A DNA stretch of 64,000 nt from Cellvibrio sp. GTDB lineage: Bacteria; Pseudomonadota; Gammaproteobacteria; Pseudomonadales; Cellvibrionaceae. Below, piece by piece: positions 63,745-64,000 of this stretch (positions are counted from its first letter, which is position 1; every line of letters begins with the position of its first letter). Below the pieces are notes generated by a model that was not told the origin of the DNA, did no database searches, and worked only from the letters and a program-made list of their open reading frames with translations. Location of the stretch: NCBI GenBank assembly GCA_016712405.1, contig JADJRD010000014.1, positions 806,001 to 870,000 on the forward strand, in the 5' to 3' direction. The position numbers and the translations under genes were made by a program.

Positions 63745-64000
63745 TTAAAATTTTCCAATAGATTTGCCATTAATTTTGGCTTGTGTAATGTAAATGGTGT
63801 AAGCCTTTCCGCCTTCTTCTTGTTGCAAACGTACGAGCAAGTGATGCCAATCAGGAGCAACCCAGGCATAGGTCACGCGTTTATTATTGCTGCGGCTGCG
63901 TTTGACTTTGATTGTATTAACTTTCCCTAATGGCGTATCCAACAATTCTTCACCTAAGACTTCAAAACTGTAATCTTTCAATTCACCGCCATCGGCAATT
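63745..64000 (-). CDS. DUF3108 protein, C-terminal part
   Basis: The gene enters from beyond the right edge; only the last 84 codons are visible. The visible part (ELLDTPLGKVNTIKVKRSR, YAWVAPDWHHLLVRL) resembles DUF3108, an exported domain of unknown role that often lies beside purN-purM in gammaproteobacteria. The signal peptide, if any, is outside the window. Confidence 0.7.
   Translation of the reverse strand, partial: IADGGELKDYSFEVLGEELLDTPLGKVNTIKVKRSRSNNKRVTYAWVAPDWHHLLVRLQQEEGGKAYTIYITQAKINGKSIGKF

Overview
The window (about 42-43% G+C by eye outside one anomalous block) looks like the chromosome of a gammaproteobacterium, most likely Cellvibrio or a close relative. Three things point there: the mucD-lepA-lepB-DUF4845-rnc-era-recO order, the single-chain isocitrate dehydrogenase with FdxA and a second EF-G, and a GH97 glycosidase with a DUF1800/DUF1501 pair. 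No rRNA, tRNA, CRISPR array or prophage is visible. Genus assignment is inference from gene content.

Layout. 0-5 kb: a decayed IS5-family transposase directly abuts a chemoreceptor that has lost its N-terminus, followed by cheR-cheD-cheB. 5-13 kb: mntP, a ThuA-like protein and a sugar dehydrogenase with a cytochrome c tail (minus strand), then a pentapeptide-repeat/class III cyclase fusion, a GH97 glycosidase and small envelope proteins. 13-24 kb: a second EF-G (fusA2), an intergenic region with a candidate small RNA, hisC, and the mucD to recO housekeeping run. 24-36 kb: barA, cysM, rlmD, relA, mazG, an HD-GYP protein, rluE, a serine hydrolase and slyX. 36.48-37.93 kb: an extreme low-complexity G/C block that does not look like biological sequence. 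38-48 kb: a GGDEF/EAL protein, bepA, tusA-like, an M16 peptidase, an unknown gene, a yfcF remnant and icd. 48-64 kb: PilZ protein, fdxA, SDR, mutS, a winged-helix regulator, a FIST/histidine kinase pair, rhodanese, the DUF1800/DUF1501 pair, slyD and the end of a DUF3108 gene.

How the genes work together. CheR, CheD and CheB adapt a receptor whose C-terminus ends in a CheR-docking pentapeptide (EWETF). BarA, RelA, MazG, HD-GYP, GGDEF/EAL, PilZ and the cyclase fusion give the region a strong stringent-response and cyclic-nucleotide signalling flavour. LepA, LepB, MucD, BepA, SlyD, RNase III, Era and RlmD serve translation and envelope quality control.

The most important warning is data quality. 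At least six otherwise conserved genes (the CbiM-like gene, barA, the serine hydrolase, the M16 peptidase, mutS twice, the FIST gene up to three times) carry small frameshifts. Most are single-base and lie in short homopolymers, and each can be repaired to a full-length family member. Together with the G/C block this suggests uncorrected long-read or assembly error. A real mismatch-repair defect is the less likely alternative. The best candidates for new biology are the putative small RNA at about 15996-16111 with a 14-bp palindrome over its -35 box, the palindromic repeat family (one copy sits in frame inside mutS), the pentapeptide-cyclase fusion, and the FIST/soluble kinase pair.
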